In this document: positions 21,428 to 30,212 of the stretch, piece by piece
Numbering within the stretch: position 1 is the stretch's first letter
How the letters are laid out: the number at the start of each line of letters is the position of its first letter
From: Acidimicrobiia bacterium
GTDB lineage: Bacteria; Actinomycetota; Acidimicrobiia; IMCC26256; PALSA-610
Direction of reading: 5' to 3'
Assembly: GCA_027494135.1 (NCBI GenBank)
Contig: JAOSJK010000001.1
Coordinates: 99,378-163,377 of the forward strand
Length of the DNA: 64,000 bases
Notes under the pieces: model-generated
The model's input: only the letters and a program-made list of their open reading frames with translations
What the model was told of the DNA's origin: nothing
Databases searched by the model: none
Made by a program: the position numbers and the translations under genes

Positions 21428-23056
21428 TCAAGCGGCGACGGCACCGCCCGGGCCCCGCGCCTTCGCCACGGGCGCCTGAGCCCGGACCTGCCCTTCGCTG
21501 TCGATCCCGATCTCCCACCGCCCCTCGTGCACGAGCCGGTGGTGACGGTGACAGAGGAGGAGCAGGTTGTCGAGGTCGGTCGGCCCGCCGTCGGCCCAGT
21601 GGACTAGGTGGTGCGGCGCGCACCACGCCGGCTGGCGGTCGCAGCCCGGGAACCGACAGCCCGCGTCGCGCACCACGAGGGCCCTGCGCTGCGCTCCGGT
21701 GACCGTGCGCCGCTGCCGCCCCGCCTCGAGCGGCTCGCCACGCGTTCCCGTGATGACTCTGCTGATCGACGCGTCGCAGGCCCAGCGACGGACTGTCTCC
21801 GCGCTCACCGGCCCCAGATGGGCTGCCTCGCAGCGACCCGTACGCAGCGCCTCGATCAGGTCCCACGATCCGAGCAGCCCGTGCGGGCCCGACGTGCCGA
21901 TCGCGTCCGCCAGTCCGGTAGCGCCGACAGCGTCCTCCAATCTGGCCGCGCCGACCGATCCGACAAGCGACGCCAGCTCGGTCGCGCCGACCGATCCGAC
22001 GGACGACCCGAGGCCGGCCGACCCGGCACCAAATGAAGACGCCGGCGTGGTGCGGGCGGCGAGAGCCTCCAGGCTCACCACGACGGTGATGTGCGGGCGC
22101 TCCCCGCCGCGCGTGACAGGCACCCGGCCGTCGAGGAGCGCCCGGCATGCCTCGACCAGGGCGTCGGCGCGCCGCTGGGGCGCGGTGCGGCGCTGCTCGT
22201 GCGGCGAGGCGCGCTCGGTCTCGCGTCCTGCGTCGACGAGCCCCTGCAGGGCGGTGAGAACGATCTCACCGCCCTCGGGGTCGAGGAGCCCGTCGATCGC
22301 GACCATGCCTTCGAAGGTCGCCGAGACGTGGAGGCGCCTCTGCTGGTACCGCTCCTCTGCGGCGGCGGCCCCCTTGTCGTCGTCGAGGTACGTCCGCCAG
22401 TACTCGACCACTCCGCGGAGCTCGGCCGGCGAGCACTGCCTCGCGACGTGCACCAGCGACTCCTCGACGTCTCGGAACGCCTCCTCGGTCCGCTCGTCGA
22501 CCTCGCTCGCCAGCACGCGTGCGTGCGAGTAGGAGATCTCGCCCGCCTCGAACGCTCGCAGCGTCGCCGGCATGCGCTCCAGCGCCCGGCCGACCTTGAT
22601 CCGGCGGTGCGACTCGGCAGCGGAGAGCCGGCAGTGCGCCCGGAGCCACGCGGCGGCCGACGTGGCCCCCTCGCCGGCCCACTCGTTGTCGATGTCGAAC
22701 CGCCTGACAGCATTGCTGAACGCCGCCTCGAGCCTGTTCACGACCCGGCGCAGACGCACGAGATCCTCACCCGAGACGCCGCCCGGCACCGCCGACCGCC
22801 CCGTCGACTCCTCCAGCACCTCGGTCGCCACCCTCTCGAGCCGGTCTATCCACGGCAGGCATGCCCCGAATTGACGCGAGCTCTGCATCTCGTCTGCCGC
22901 GGCCCCCGGCCCTGGGTTCACCTCGGTCTCCGTCCCGGCCTCGGCCCCGCTCCCCACCCCCGGCCCACGGCCCTGGGTGCCGGCCTGCGCGGTACGGGCC
23001 GGAGCGGTGCCGGACCAGCCGGCCGGGGGCATGATCGAGGCATATATCGAACTCAT
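21428..23056 (-). CDS. DUF222 / HNH endonuclease-domain protein
   Basis: A 542-residue member of the DUF222-HNH family that is multicopy in actinobacteria. DUF222 occupies residues about 75-330. The C-terminal HNH domain shows CRFPGCDRQPAWCAPHHLVH and LLLLCHRHHRLVHEG with Cys and His ligands. Between them is a low-complexity stretch repeating VGSVGA/VGATGLA units. The frame runs on through the tRNA genes to 23476, so the ATG at 23056 in a locally AT-rich promoter-like stretch is chosen; 23032 is an alternative. The role is unknown; mobility or DNA repair has been proposed for the family. Confidence 0.85.
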   Translation of the reverse strand: MSSIYASIMPPAGWSGTAPARTAQAGTQGRGPGVGSGAEAGTETEVNPGPGAAADEMQSSRQFGACLPWIDRLERVATEVLEESTGRSAVPGGVSGEDLVRLRRVVNRLEAAFSNAVRRFDIDNEWAGEGATSAAAWLRAHCRLSAAESHRRIKVGRALERMPATLRAFEAGEISYSHARVLASEVDERTEEAFRDVEESLVHVARQCSPAELRGVVEYWRTYLDDDKGAAAAEERYQQRRLHVSATFEGMVAIDGLLDPEGGEIVLTALQGLVDAGRETERASPHEQRRTAPQRRADALVEACRALLDGRVPVTRGGERPHITVVVSLEALAARTTPASSFGAGSAGLGSSVGSVGATELASLVGSVGAARLEDAVGATGLADAIGTSGPHGLLGSWDLIEALRTGRCEAAHLGPVSAETVRRWACDASISRVITGTRGEPLEAGRQRRTVTGAQRRALVVRDAGCRFPGCDRQPAWCAPHHLVHWADGGPTDLDNLLLLCHRHHRLVHEGRWEIGIDSEGQVRAQAPVAKARGPGGAVAA

Positions 23057-23265
23057 ATTCGCATGATATAGGAGGAGTGTGACAACAACGATTCCGCCGG
23101 CAGACGGTCCCTCCGATCTCAGCGGTCGGGCACCCGGTGCCTCCGGCCGATCGGGCGGCCACCGGGAAGGGACCGCGCAACGTCTCGTCCCGCGGACCCG
23201 GCACCGGCACGACTCCCAACCCGATCCGGCGCGAAGATCGCGCCCACTACCGTTGGGGGGTTCAC

Positions 23266-23337
23266 CGGGGAGTGGCGCAGTGGTAGCGCTCCAGCTTTGG
23301 GAGCTGGAGGTCGGGGGTTCGAGTCCCCCCTCCCCGA
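23266..23337 (+). tRNA. tRNA-Pro (TGG)
   Basis: Seventy-two bases fold as a cloverleaf: acceptor stem CGGGGAG with CTCCCCG, anticodon stem CCAGC/GCTGG, loop TTTGGGA and a T arm GGGGG/CCCCC around TTCGAGT. Anticodon TGG reads proline codons. No CCA is encoded. It sits upstream of tRNA-Gly on the same strand. Confidence 0.97.
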
Positions 23338-23401
23338 CGCAGTCCCCGGGTCGATCCTCACCCGGGTCGGTCAACGTTGTGCGGATAGCCTTTCGCGCTT
23401 C

Positions 23402-23475
23402 GCGGGTGTAGCTCAATGGCAGAGTCCCAGCCTTCCAAGCTGGTAATGCGGGTTCGATCCCCGTCACCCGCTCCA
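23402..23475 (+). tRNA. tRNA-Gly (TCC)
   Basis: Acceptor stem GCGGGTG with CACCCGC, anticodon stem CCAGC/GCTGG and loop CTTCCAA give anticodon TCC. The 3' CCA is encoded at 23473-23475. It lies 64 bases after tRNA-Pro, probably co-transcribed. Confidence 0.97.
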
Positions 23476-23567
23476 ACGTGAACGTGCTCGTCGCGCCACG
23501 CGATTCAGACCTGACCGGTGGTCGGGCGTGACACCCTCCGCCCCCGGTTCGCGATCGACCCCAAGCC

Positions 23568-23954
23568 TCAACCCGCCAGCAACTGCTGGACTCTCTGGTG
23601 GGAGACGCCGAGGATGTCAGCGGCGTCCCGGCGGCTGAGGCCCATGCGGTCGAGCTTCTTCGCCGCCTTGACCGTCGCTGCGCCGGCCTCTCGCGCGGTC
23701 GCTTCGGCGACGCATCGGGCTTGCGAGACCGCGGACGCGATCTCCACGAGGTCCTTCGGCCATTCGGGCGCGATCACCAGGCCGTCGGAATCCCGGTCGA
23801 GCCAGAGGGCGAGCGCCTCTCGGATGCGGTCCTCGGCTTGGCGGAGGCTGCGACCATAGGTGTGACAGCCGTCGATGCCCTTGATGTGAACGAGCCACGC
23901 GTCGCTATCGGGATCGCGCTCGTACACCGCCACGTAGCTCTTCGTCCTCGTCAT
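23568..23954 (-). CDS. hicB: HicB-family antitoxin
   Basis: A 128-residue antitoxin. The N-terminal partial RNase-H-like HicB fold is seen in YVAVYERDPDSDAWLVHIKG and CHTYGRSLRQAEDRIREAL. The C-terminal helix-turn-helix (LSRRDAADILGVSHQRVQQL) is the expected DNA-binding domain for autoregulation. The ATG at 23954 overlaps the stop of the toxin gene hicA (ATGA), fixing the start inside the longer open frame. Toxin first and antitoxin second is the usual HicAB order. Confidence 0.88.
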   Translation of the reverse strand: MTRTKSYVAVYERDPDSDAWLVHIKGIDGCHTYGRSLRQAEDRIREALALWLDRDSDGLVIAPEWPKDLVEIASAVSQARCVAEATAREAGAATVKAAKKLDRMGLSRRDAADILGVSHQRVQQLLAG

Positions 23955-24155
23955 CGCAGCCATCCTTCTCCGAGGCACGGCGCCAACGTGCGCTCGATGC
24001 TACGAAGCGTGCCGAGCGGGAGGTCCTGCCCTCGGTGGATCGGAATCACGGTCTGGCAACCTCCCCGGGCAACGAACGATCACATGCGACCCGCGCTGGC
24101 GGAGCCGTTCGCAGCCGAGCTTCTCGACCAGGCGCAGGATCTCGCGTGCGCTCAT
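23951..24155 (-). CDS. hicA: HicA-family mRNA interferase toxin (one frameshift)
   Basis: A small gene just upstream of hicB. It reads MSAREILRLVEKLGCERLRQ then RGSHVIVRCPG, which holds the catalytic His of the double-stranded-RNA-binding-like HicA fold. After one extra base near 24062 the frame continues CQTVIPIHRGQDLPLGTLRS, the HicA C-terminal half. Corrected length is 67 residues. HicA cleaves mRNA and tmRNA when freed from HicB. The frameshift could be a real toxin-inactivating mutation or one more of the indel errors found throughout the window. Confidence 0.8.
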
Positions 24156-24830
24156 TCGTCTATCTCGCTAGACATACTAGTACGGCCCGCTTGGAACACG
24201 ATCGTCGGCGCCGTTTCGGGGCACCTTCGGCCGTGGCGAACCGCGGAGCGGCATCAGCAGTTTCGATAAGGCTCGCGAGGCGTACCGCGAGACCCGGAAT
24301 CAGCGCGTCAGTGATCACGACGGTGCGACACCTGCTCATGGTCTTCTCCCGTTGACGGGCTACCCAGGCGGCGCAGGGGCGCTGCGATCCGGAGCGTGCG
24401 CCTCACATGAAGCAGATCGGCTCCTCATCGAGGAGCGTACCGAGAGGGCGTGACGGCGACCGCGGCACAGAGCGGCACGGGCCGGGCCAACCGGCGCGAA
24501 GGCGTGGCTTTGCGGCGACGCCGGCAGCGGCACCTGCCCCGGTTGCGGGTTCGACTGGACCATGCTCCCGGCCTGTGATGCCTCGAGACATCGGCGACGG
24601 CCCGCACCCGCATCAGGGTTCAAGGGTGTTCTCGTAACCGAGGTCACCGCCGCCGGCCCAGGCGGCTCAGGTGCCCGGCCGGGCCTCCGGGGGCGGGAGA
24701 CCGTAGAGTCCCCCGGGAAGCGCTCGGCCGCTGGACCACGTCCGGCGGCACGAGGCGACGCCAGCAGCTCTCACCGCGTACGTTGCCGTGACGGCGGGCC
24801 AGTCGGTCCGCCGCGCACAGGAGGACATCG
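24156..24830 (+). other. Gene-poor stretch between hicA and the acyl-CoA dehydrogenase
   Basis: About 675 bases without a convincing intact gene. A 59-codon minus-strand frame at 24160-24339 has no recognised similarity and is not called. The stretch contains a decayed fragment related to the DinB-like gene (separate entry). Immediately before 24831 is a Shine-Dalgarno-like AGGAGG for the dehydrogenase. Confidence 0.6.
24491..24573 (+). pseudogene. Decayed fragment of a DinB-like gene 5' region
   Basis: These 83 bases match 27021-27103, the start of the DinB-like gene 2.5 kb downstream, with seven mismatches by direct comparison. In the matching frame it reads GAKAWLCGDAGSGTCPGCGF against GAKSWLYRDAGIGTCPGCGF in the intact gene. 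Similarity stops on both sides and no start or open frame surrounds it, so it is a gene relic or partial duplication. Confidence 0.75.
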
Positions 24831-26984
24831 ATGCCGATCGCCATCTCAGAGGACCACCTGACCCTGGCCGAGACGGCCGCCGACTTCCTGGACCGGCGCG
24901 ACGCCCGCGGAGCGAACCGTGCGCTGCTGGAGGCCCCCGAAGAGACGCTCGGCGACCTGTGGAACGAGATCGTGGGTCTCGGCTGGCTCGGGCTCCACTT
25001 GCCGGAGGAGCTCGGCGGGTCGGGCTTCGGGCTGGAGGAGCTCGTCGTCGTGGTCGAGCAGCTCGGCCGGACGGTGGCCCCCGGGCCGTTCGTGCCGACG
25101 GTCATCGCGAGCGCGGTGCTGGTGGCCGCGGCCGACGACGGCACCAAGAAGCAGCACGTTCCCGGCCTCGCCGACGGCTCCACCCTCGCGGGGGTCGCGA
25201 TCGACTCCTCGGTCGAGGTCAAGGGCGGCAAGGCGACGGGCGAGGCACCCACTGTGCTCGGAGGGGCGCTCGCGCGGATCTTCGTCGTTCCCGCCGGCGA
25301 CGACGTGGTCGTGGTGGAGCGGGGCGACGGCGTGCAGGTGGAGGTCCCGGCCGCTCTCGACCCGAGCCGCCGCTCCGCGCGCCTGAAGCTCGACGGCGCC
25401 GCGGCCACGGTCCTGACCGGCGCCCGGCGGACGCTGACCGACCTCGCCCGGGTGATCCTGTCCGCCGAGGCGGTCGGGATATCGGCCGAGTGCACGCGCC
25501 TCGCCGCCGAGTACGCGAAGGAGCGCCAGCAGTTCGGCCGGCCGATCGCCATGTTCCAGGGCGTCAAGCACCACTGCGCCAACATGGCCGTCGCCACCGA
25601 GTTGGCGACCGGCGCCGTGTGGGACGCGGCCCGGGCCTCGGCCACCGGAGGCGACCAGCTCACCTACGCCGCGGCTGTGGCTGCCACGCTCGCGGCGCCG
25701 GCTGCCGACCTGTGCGCCAACCTCAACACACAGGTGCACGGGGGCATCGCGATCACCTGGGAGTCCGACGCCCACCTCTACATGCGCCGCGCCACCACGC
25801 TCCTCAACTACATCGACTCGGTGCGCGCTGCAGAGGAGCTCACCGACCTGACGCGACGCAAGGTGAAGCGCGCCAAGGCCGTCGAGCTACCGCCCGAGGC
25901 CGACAAGATCCGCGCCGAGGTGCGCTCGTTCGCAGAGGAGATCAAGGGGCTCGAGGCCGAGGAGCAGCTCGCCCGGCTCATCGAGACCGGATACGTGATG
26001 CCCCACTGGCCCAGGCCCTACGGACGTGACGCGGGGGCCGTCGAGCAGCTCGTGGTCGAGGAGGAGTTCAAGGCCGCGGGCGTCCGCCGCCCGCAGTACG
26101 GCATCACCGCCTGGAACATCCTCACGATCGTCCAGTACGCGACTCAGGACCAGAAGGACCGCTGGGTCCTTCCCGCGCTGCGCCAGGACGTCATCTGGTG
26201 CCAGCTCTTCAGCGAGCCCGACGCCGGTTCCGACGCCGCCGGGATCAAGACGCGTGCCACCCGCACCGAGGGCGGCTGGCTCGTGAACGGCCAGAAGGTG
26301 TGGACGTCGGGCGCCCATGTCGCGGGCATGGGTTTCGCGACCGTGCGCACCAACCCCGACGTGCCCAAGCACGAGGGCATCACGATGATGGCGATCGACA
26401 TGCACGCCGAAGGCGTCGAGGTCAGGCCGCTCAAGATGACGACCGGCAACTCGGAGTTCAACGAGGTCTTCTTCAACGACGTGTTCGTCTCCGACGACGA
26501 CGTGGTCGGCCCGATCGACGGCGGTTGGACCGTCCGCGCGCCACGCTCGGCAACGAGAGCGTCAGCATCGGCGGGGGGCGGCGGCGGCATGACGGTCCCC
26601 GCCGACAACCTCGTCGATCTCCTCGATGCGCACCCGGAGCGGCTCGACGGCGGCGCCGCCAGGATGGGCCGCTACGTCGCCGAGCTCCAGGCGATCGGGC
26701 TGCTCAACCTGCGCTCCGCTCACCGGGCGGTCGCGGGCGGCGAGCCCGGGCCCGAGGGCGCGATGACCAAGCTGGTGCTGTCGGAGATCGGCCACGAGGC
26801 CGCCGCGATCATCACCGAGCTCAACGGGCCCGACTCGGTGTACATGGACGGCCCCGGCCTGATGAGCAACATGCTCGTGCTGATGCACCGGGGCATGTCG
26901 ATCGCCGGGGGAACCTCGGAGATCAAGCGGAACCAGATCGGAGAGAGGATCCTCGGCCTGCCGCGCGACCCCCTCATCAAGTGA
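24831..26984 (+). CDS. Fused double-domain acyl-CoA dehydrogenase
   Basis: A 717-residue protein with two acyl-CoA dehydrogenase modules in tandem. The first, residues about 1-350, is divergent (LGLHLPEELGGSGFGLEEL; the ending VHGGIAITWESDAHLYMRRA). The second, residues about 360-717, is a canonical module with WCQLFSEPDAGSDAAG, VNGQKVWTSGAH and the C-terminal AGGTSEIKRNQIGERILGLP. A pair of compensating indels (one base missing near 26532, one extra G in 26573-26578) garbles about 15 residues; the corrected reading is ARATLGNESVSIGGGGGG. FAD-dependent oxidation of an acyl-CoA is inferred, with unknown substrate. A ribosome site AGGAGG precedes the ATG. Confidence 0.9.
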   Translation: MPIAISEDHLTLAETAADFLDRRDARGANRALLEAPEETLGDLWNEIVGLGWLGLHLPEELGGSGFGLEELVVVVEQLGRTVAPGPFVPTVIASAVLVAAADDGTKKQHVPGLADGSTLAGVAIDSSVEVKGGKATGEAPTVLGGALARIFVVPAGDDVVVVERGDGVQVEVPAALDPSRRSARLKLDGAAATVLTGARRTLTDLARVILSAEAVGISAECTRLAAEYAKERQQFGRPIAMFQGVKHHCANMAVATELATGAVWDAARASATGGDQLTYAAAVAATLAAPAADLCANLNTQVHGGIAITWESDAHLYMRRATTLLNYIDSVRAAEELTDLTRRKVKRAKAVELPPEADKIRAEVRSFAEEIKGLEAEEQLARLIETGYVMPHWPRPYGRDAGAVEQLVVEEEFKAAGVRRPQYGITAWNILTIVQYATQDQKDRWVLPALRQDVIWCQLFSEPDAGSDAAGIKTRATRTEGGWLVNGQKVWTSGAHVAGMGFATVRTNPDVPKHEGITMMAIDMHAEGVEVRPLKMTTGNSEFNEVFFNDVFVSDDDVVGPIDGGWTVRAPRSATRASASAGGGGGMTVPADNLVDLLDAHPERLDGGAARMGRYVAELQAIGLLNLRSAHRAVAGGEPGPEGAMTKLVLSEIGHEAAAIITELNGPDSVYMDGPGLMSNMLVLMHRGMSIAGGTSEIKRNQIGERILGLPRDPLIK

Positions 26985-26998
26985 GGGATCATCTGAGC

Positions 26999-27532
26999 AT
27001 GGAGAGCCCGGGATTCCTGGCCGGCGCGAAGTCGTGGCTCTACCGCGACGCCGGCATCGGCACCTGCCCCGGTTGCGGATTCGACTGGTCCATGCTCCCG
27101 GCCGACGCGCTCACGGCGATCGCGGAGCGCCCTCCCGCTACGCGGAGCTCCTCGAAGGGCGCGACGGCACGGTCACCTCCGACGACTCGTGGAACGCGAC
27201 CAGCTACGTCTGGCACCTCGCCGATCTGGCGCGGTTGGTCGGAGAGGTGGGTGGTGCTCGGCTCGGAGCCCGGGACGCTGCTCGCCGGCTGGGACCCCGA
27301 CGAGCTCGCCGCCGCCCGCAACTACCGCGGCATGCCGACCGTGTCGGCCCTGTGGGCCCTGTCAACGTGCACCGCGACCCTGGTGGAGCTCTCACGAGAC
27401 CTCGACCACGGTACGCAGTTCCTCCACGGCGACTGGGGGGTCGGGACCGTCGGCGAGGCTCTCGTCTGGCTGGCGCACGAGTACCTGCACCACCAGGGCG
27501 ACGTCGACGCGGCAGCCGGTCCCCGCACCTGA
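26999..27532 (+). CDS. DinB-like helical-bundle protein (compensating frameshifts)
   Basis: About 177 residues resembling the DinB / mycothiol-dependent maleylpyruvate isomerase four-helix superfamily, with a metal-ligand candidate in WLAHEYLHHQGDV at the C-terminus and SYVWHLADLARL in the middle. An N-terminal Cys pair, TCPGCGFDW, is an extra zinc-knuckle-like feature. One base is missing near 27130 and one is extra near 27247. Both ends are thus in the same frame while the central 38 residues are read wrongly; the true middle is RYAELLEGRDGTVTSDDSWN and onward. It follows the dehydrogenase by 14 bases. Confidence 0.7.
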   Translation: MESPGFLAGAKSWLYRDAGIGTCPGCGFDWSMLPADALTAIAERPPATRSSSKGATARSPPTTRGTRPATSGTSPIWRGWSERWVVLGSEPGTLLAGWDPDELAAARNYRGMPTVSALWALSTCTATLVELSRDLDHGTQFLHGDWGVGTVGEALVWLAHEYLHHQGDVDAAAGPRT

Positions 27533-27699
27533 CCGGCCTCGTCCGGGTAGGCCTCGGGCGCGTTCGGGGCACGCATCGCTCGATCTTCGTGGTGTTCAAC
27601 ACGCGGTCCACGCGGGATCACCAGAGGACCGGCGGCCCCCGGCCGATGCAGCCGTACGCCCGGCGCGGTTAGCGTTCGCGCCCCGGGAGAGGAGCTGCG

Positions 27700-28635
27700 G
27701 TGGTCGCTTTCACGAAGGGACTCCACGAGATCGGCGACGGGCTGCACGCATACCTGCAGCCCGATGGCGGTTGGGGCTACAGCAACGCCGGCCTGGTGAC
27801 CGGTGACGGCGTCTCGCTGCTGGTCGACACCCTTTTCGATCTCCGGCTGACGCAGGAGATGCTCGACACGATGGCACCGATCGTCGCGGCGGCACCTGTC
27901 GCCACGCTCGTGAACACCCACGCGAACGGCGACCACTGCTACGGCAACGCGCTGATGGCCGGGACCGAGATCATCGCGCCGCGGGAGACGGCAGCGGAGA
28001 TGGCGGCCGTCACGCCGGCGATGATGCACATGTTCCTGACAACCGATCTCGGCGACGTGCTCACGCCGTACCTGCGGAGGATATTCGGCGACTTCGCATT
28101 CGAGGGGATCGAGATCGCACCCCCCACGAGCACCTTCACCGGACGCCTCCGCCTCGACGTCGGTGGGCGACCCGTCGACCTGATCGAGGTGGGCCCCGCG
28201 CACACGGCCGGCGACACGATCGCCCACGTGCCCGACGCAAGGGCCGTCTTCACCGGCGACATCCTCTTCATCGGCGGCACCCCGATCGTGTGGGCGGGCC
28301 CGGTCGGCAACTGGATCGCCGCGTGCGACCTCATCCTCGGCCTCGACGTCGAGACGGTCGTCCCCGGCCACGGGCCCGTCACCGACAAGCAGGGCGTCGA
28401 GTCGGTCAGGAGCTACCTGGAGCACATCCTGCGCGAGGCGCGCGAGCGGCACGCGGCAGGGATGACCTCCTACGACGCCGCCCGCGACATCGACCTGGGC
28501 GAGTTCGCCGACTGGGGCGAGTCGGAGCGGATCGCGGTGAACGTCGACACGATCTACGAGGAGCTCGACCCGTCGCACGAGCCGGCCGACGTTATCGAGC
28601 GGTTCACACGGATGGCCGAGATGGCGGCCGGTTGA
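27700..28635 (+). CDS. Metallo-beta-lactamase-fold hydrolase
   Basis: A 311-residue MBL-fold protein. The metal motif is LVNTHANGDHCYGN, a HxNxDH variant of HxHxDH common in one subgroup. It is followed by the His of VGPAHTAGDT, the Asp of FTGDILF and the His of VVPGHGPVT. These support a di-metal hydrolase, possibly acting on thioesters, lactones or glyoxalase-II-type substrates. The GTG start at 27700 is preceded by GAGAGGAG. There is no signal peptide, so it is cytoplasmic. Confidence 0.88.
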   Translation: MVAFTKGLHEIGDGLHAYLQPDGGWGYSNAGLVTGDGVSLLVDTLFDLRLTQEMLDTMAPIVAAAPVATLVNTHANGDHCYGNALMAGTEIIAPRETAAEMAAVTPAMMHMFLTTDLGDVLTPYLRRIFGDFAFEGIEIAPPTSTFTGRLRLDVGGRPVDLIEVGPAHTAGDTIAHVPDARAVFTGDILFIGGTPIVWAGPVGNWIAACDLILGLDVETVVPGHGPVTDKQGVESVRSYLEHILREARERHAAGMTSYDAARDIDLGEFADWGESERIAVNVDTIYEELDPSHEPADVIERFTRMAEMAAG

Positions 28636-28659
28636 GCCGCCGCGTCGAGTCGGCAGGTC

Positions 28660-30138
28660 TCAGCCCTGCAGCCAGCGGGCAGTGGCGTCATCGAAGCGAC
28701 GCCGGCGATCGCCGGGTTGCGCCGCGGCGAGCGCCTCTGAGATCGCGGATCGCAGGCCGTCGGCGTCTTCGGGGACGACCGCGTCGGCGATGCCGAGGTC
28801 GAGGAGGTCGCCACTGGTGATCCGCAGGCGCGCGGCGAGGTCGGGGACCTCGCGCTCGGCGTGCCCGAGGATCGCCGCCGCCCCCTCGGGTGCGATCACC
28901 GAGAAGATCGCGTCGCGCTGAACCAGAAGGCGGTCGGCGGCTGCAAGCGCGAGCGCGCCGCCGCTGCCGCCCTCTCCGACGCAGACGCTCACGCTCGCCG
29001 TCGGTAGTGCCTCCATCGACGCGAACGTGCGCGCGATGGCACCCGCGATCCCGCCTTCCTCGGAGTGCGAGCCCGGGTGCGCACCGGGCGTGTCGACGAA
29101 CGCGAGCACGGGTAGCCCGAGACGGCCTGCGAGGGCTACTGCACGCCTGGCGAGACGGAAGCCCTCGGGCGTGGGACGCCCGTCGGCCGCGTACCGGTCG
29201 TTCGCGACCACGACGAGGCGGGAACCGGCGAAGGTCGCCAGGCCGGCGCGCAGCGTCGGGTCGGGGCCATGGAGGTCGGTCCACGACTCGCAGAGCCGGG
29301 CGGCCCAGTCGATCCCGCTCGGTCGCCCCGTCTCCCGGGCACGGCGGACCGACTCCCAGGGGTGCCGGCGACCGCGCAGCCTGAGCAGGTCGCGCACGCG
29401 CCTGCGCCGCCTTCTGACGCGGCCCGGCGGTAGCTCCAGCGGTACCGATCTCACACCGAGCGCCGCGTCGACCCAGGCAACCTGGTCGTCGCGCGCGACG
29501 AGTGCGTCGACGAGCCCCACCTCGTATGCGCGCTCGGCACGGTGCGACCCGGCCGGGAGGGCGTGCCCGAGTGTGCGCTCCACGACGCGTGGACCGGCGA
29601 ACCCGATCGTGGCTCCGGGTTCCGCGGCACGCACGTCGCAGAGCGATCCGTACGAGGCGAAGACCCCTCCGGTCGTCGGAGACCGGTGGATGGCGAGCGA
29701 GAGCAGTCCGCTCCCGGCGTGATTGGCCGCTGCGGCCGAGGTACGGGCCATCTGGATCAGCGAGAGCATCCCCTCCTGCATCCGGGCGCCCCCGCTCGCG
29801 GTGACCACGACCATCGGCAGGCGGGCCTCGGTGGCCCTCCGGTACGCGCGCACCACGCGCTCGCCGTGGACAGCCCCCATCGAGCCGCCGAGCACCTCGA
29901 AGCAGCCCTCGATGATCGCGTAGTGCTCCGTGCGCCCTGTAACGACAGACTCGCGGCCGTCGAGGTGCGCTACCTGTTCCGCGTAGCCCGGGAACTCGAG
30001 CGGGTCACCACCGCGTAGGTCGGCGTCCCAGGTCTCTACGAGAGTGTGCAGGGGCACGTCATCACACCTGAGGGCAGGGGGCTCGGTATCGCGGCATGCG
30101 GCGCACGGCGCGGCCGGGCGCGAGTATCGCAGCCCCAC
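28660..30138 (-). CDS. Fused acetyl-CoA carboxylase carboxyltransferase (AccD-AccA)
   Basis: One polypeptide of about 492 residues carries both carboxyltransferase halves. The beta-like part (residues about 50-230) has VVTASGGARMQEGMLSLIQM and SYGSLCDVRAAEPGATIGFA. The alpha-like part (residues about 250-480) has FVDTPGAHPGSHSEEGGIAG and VGEGGSGGALALAAADRLLV. The N-terminal zinc ribbon is reduced to CAACRD plus one further Cys. It would transfer CO2 from carboxybiotin to acetyl-CoA. No biotin carboxylase or BCCP is in the window. The GTG at 30138 with GGGAGGAG upstream is preferred; a GTG at 30183 would add 15 residues. It is divergent from the nucleotidyltransferase gene. Confidence 0.9.
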   Translation of the reverse strand: MGLRYSRPAAPCAACRDTEPPALRCDDVPLHTLVETWDADLRGGDPLEFPGYAEQVAHLDGRESVVTGRTEHYAIIEGCFEVLGGSMGAVHGERVVRAYRRATEARLPMVVVTASGGARMQEGMLSLIQMARTSAAAANHAGSGLLSLAIHRSPTTGGVFASYGSLCDVRAAEPGATIGFAGPRVVERTLGHALPAGSHRAERAYEVGLVDALVARDDQVAWVDAALGVRSVPLELPPGRVRRRRRRVRDLLRLRGRRHPWESVRRARETGRPSGIDWAARLCESWTDLHGPDPTLRAGLATFAGSRLVVVANDRYAADGRPTPEGFRLARRAVALAGRLGLPVLAFVDTPGAHPGSHSEEGGIAGAIARTFASMEALPTASVSVCVGEGGSGGALALAAADRLLVQRDAIFSVIAPEGAAAILGHAEREVPDLAARLRITSGDLLDLGIADAVVPEDADGLRSAISEALAAAQPGDRRRRFDDATARWLQG

Positions 30139-30212
30139 GACTCCTCCCGACGGGCCGTCGGCGTAGAGTCGCCGCCGATGCACTGGACAGGGCGCACTGC
30201 GGCGGGGAGCCG

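Noticed and set aside
21428..23476. DUF222 gene starting at 23476
   Set aside because: That frame runs through two tRNA genes on the other strand; an internal ATG at 23056 is more plausible.
24160..24339. A 59-codon minus-strand frame upstream of hicA
   Set aside because: It has a weak ribosome site only and no recognisable domain, and its composition is ordinary for non-coding GC-rich DNA; not called as a gene.
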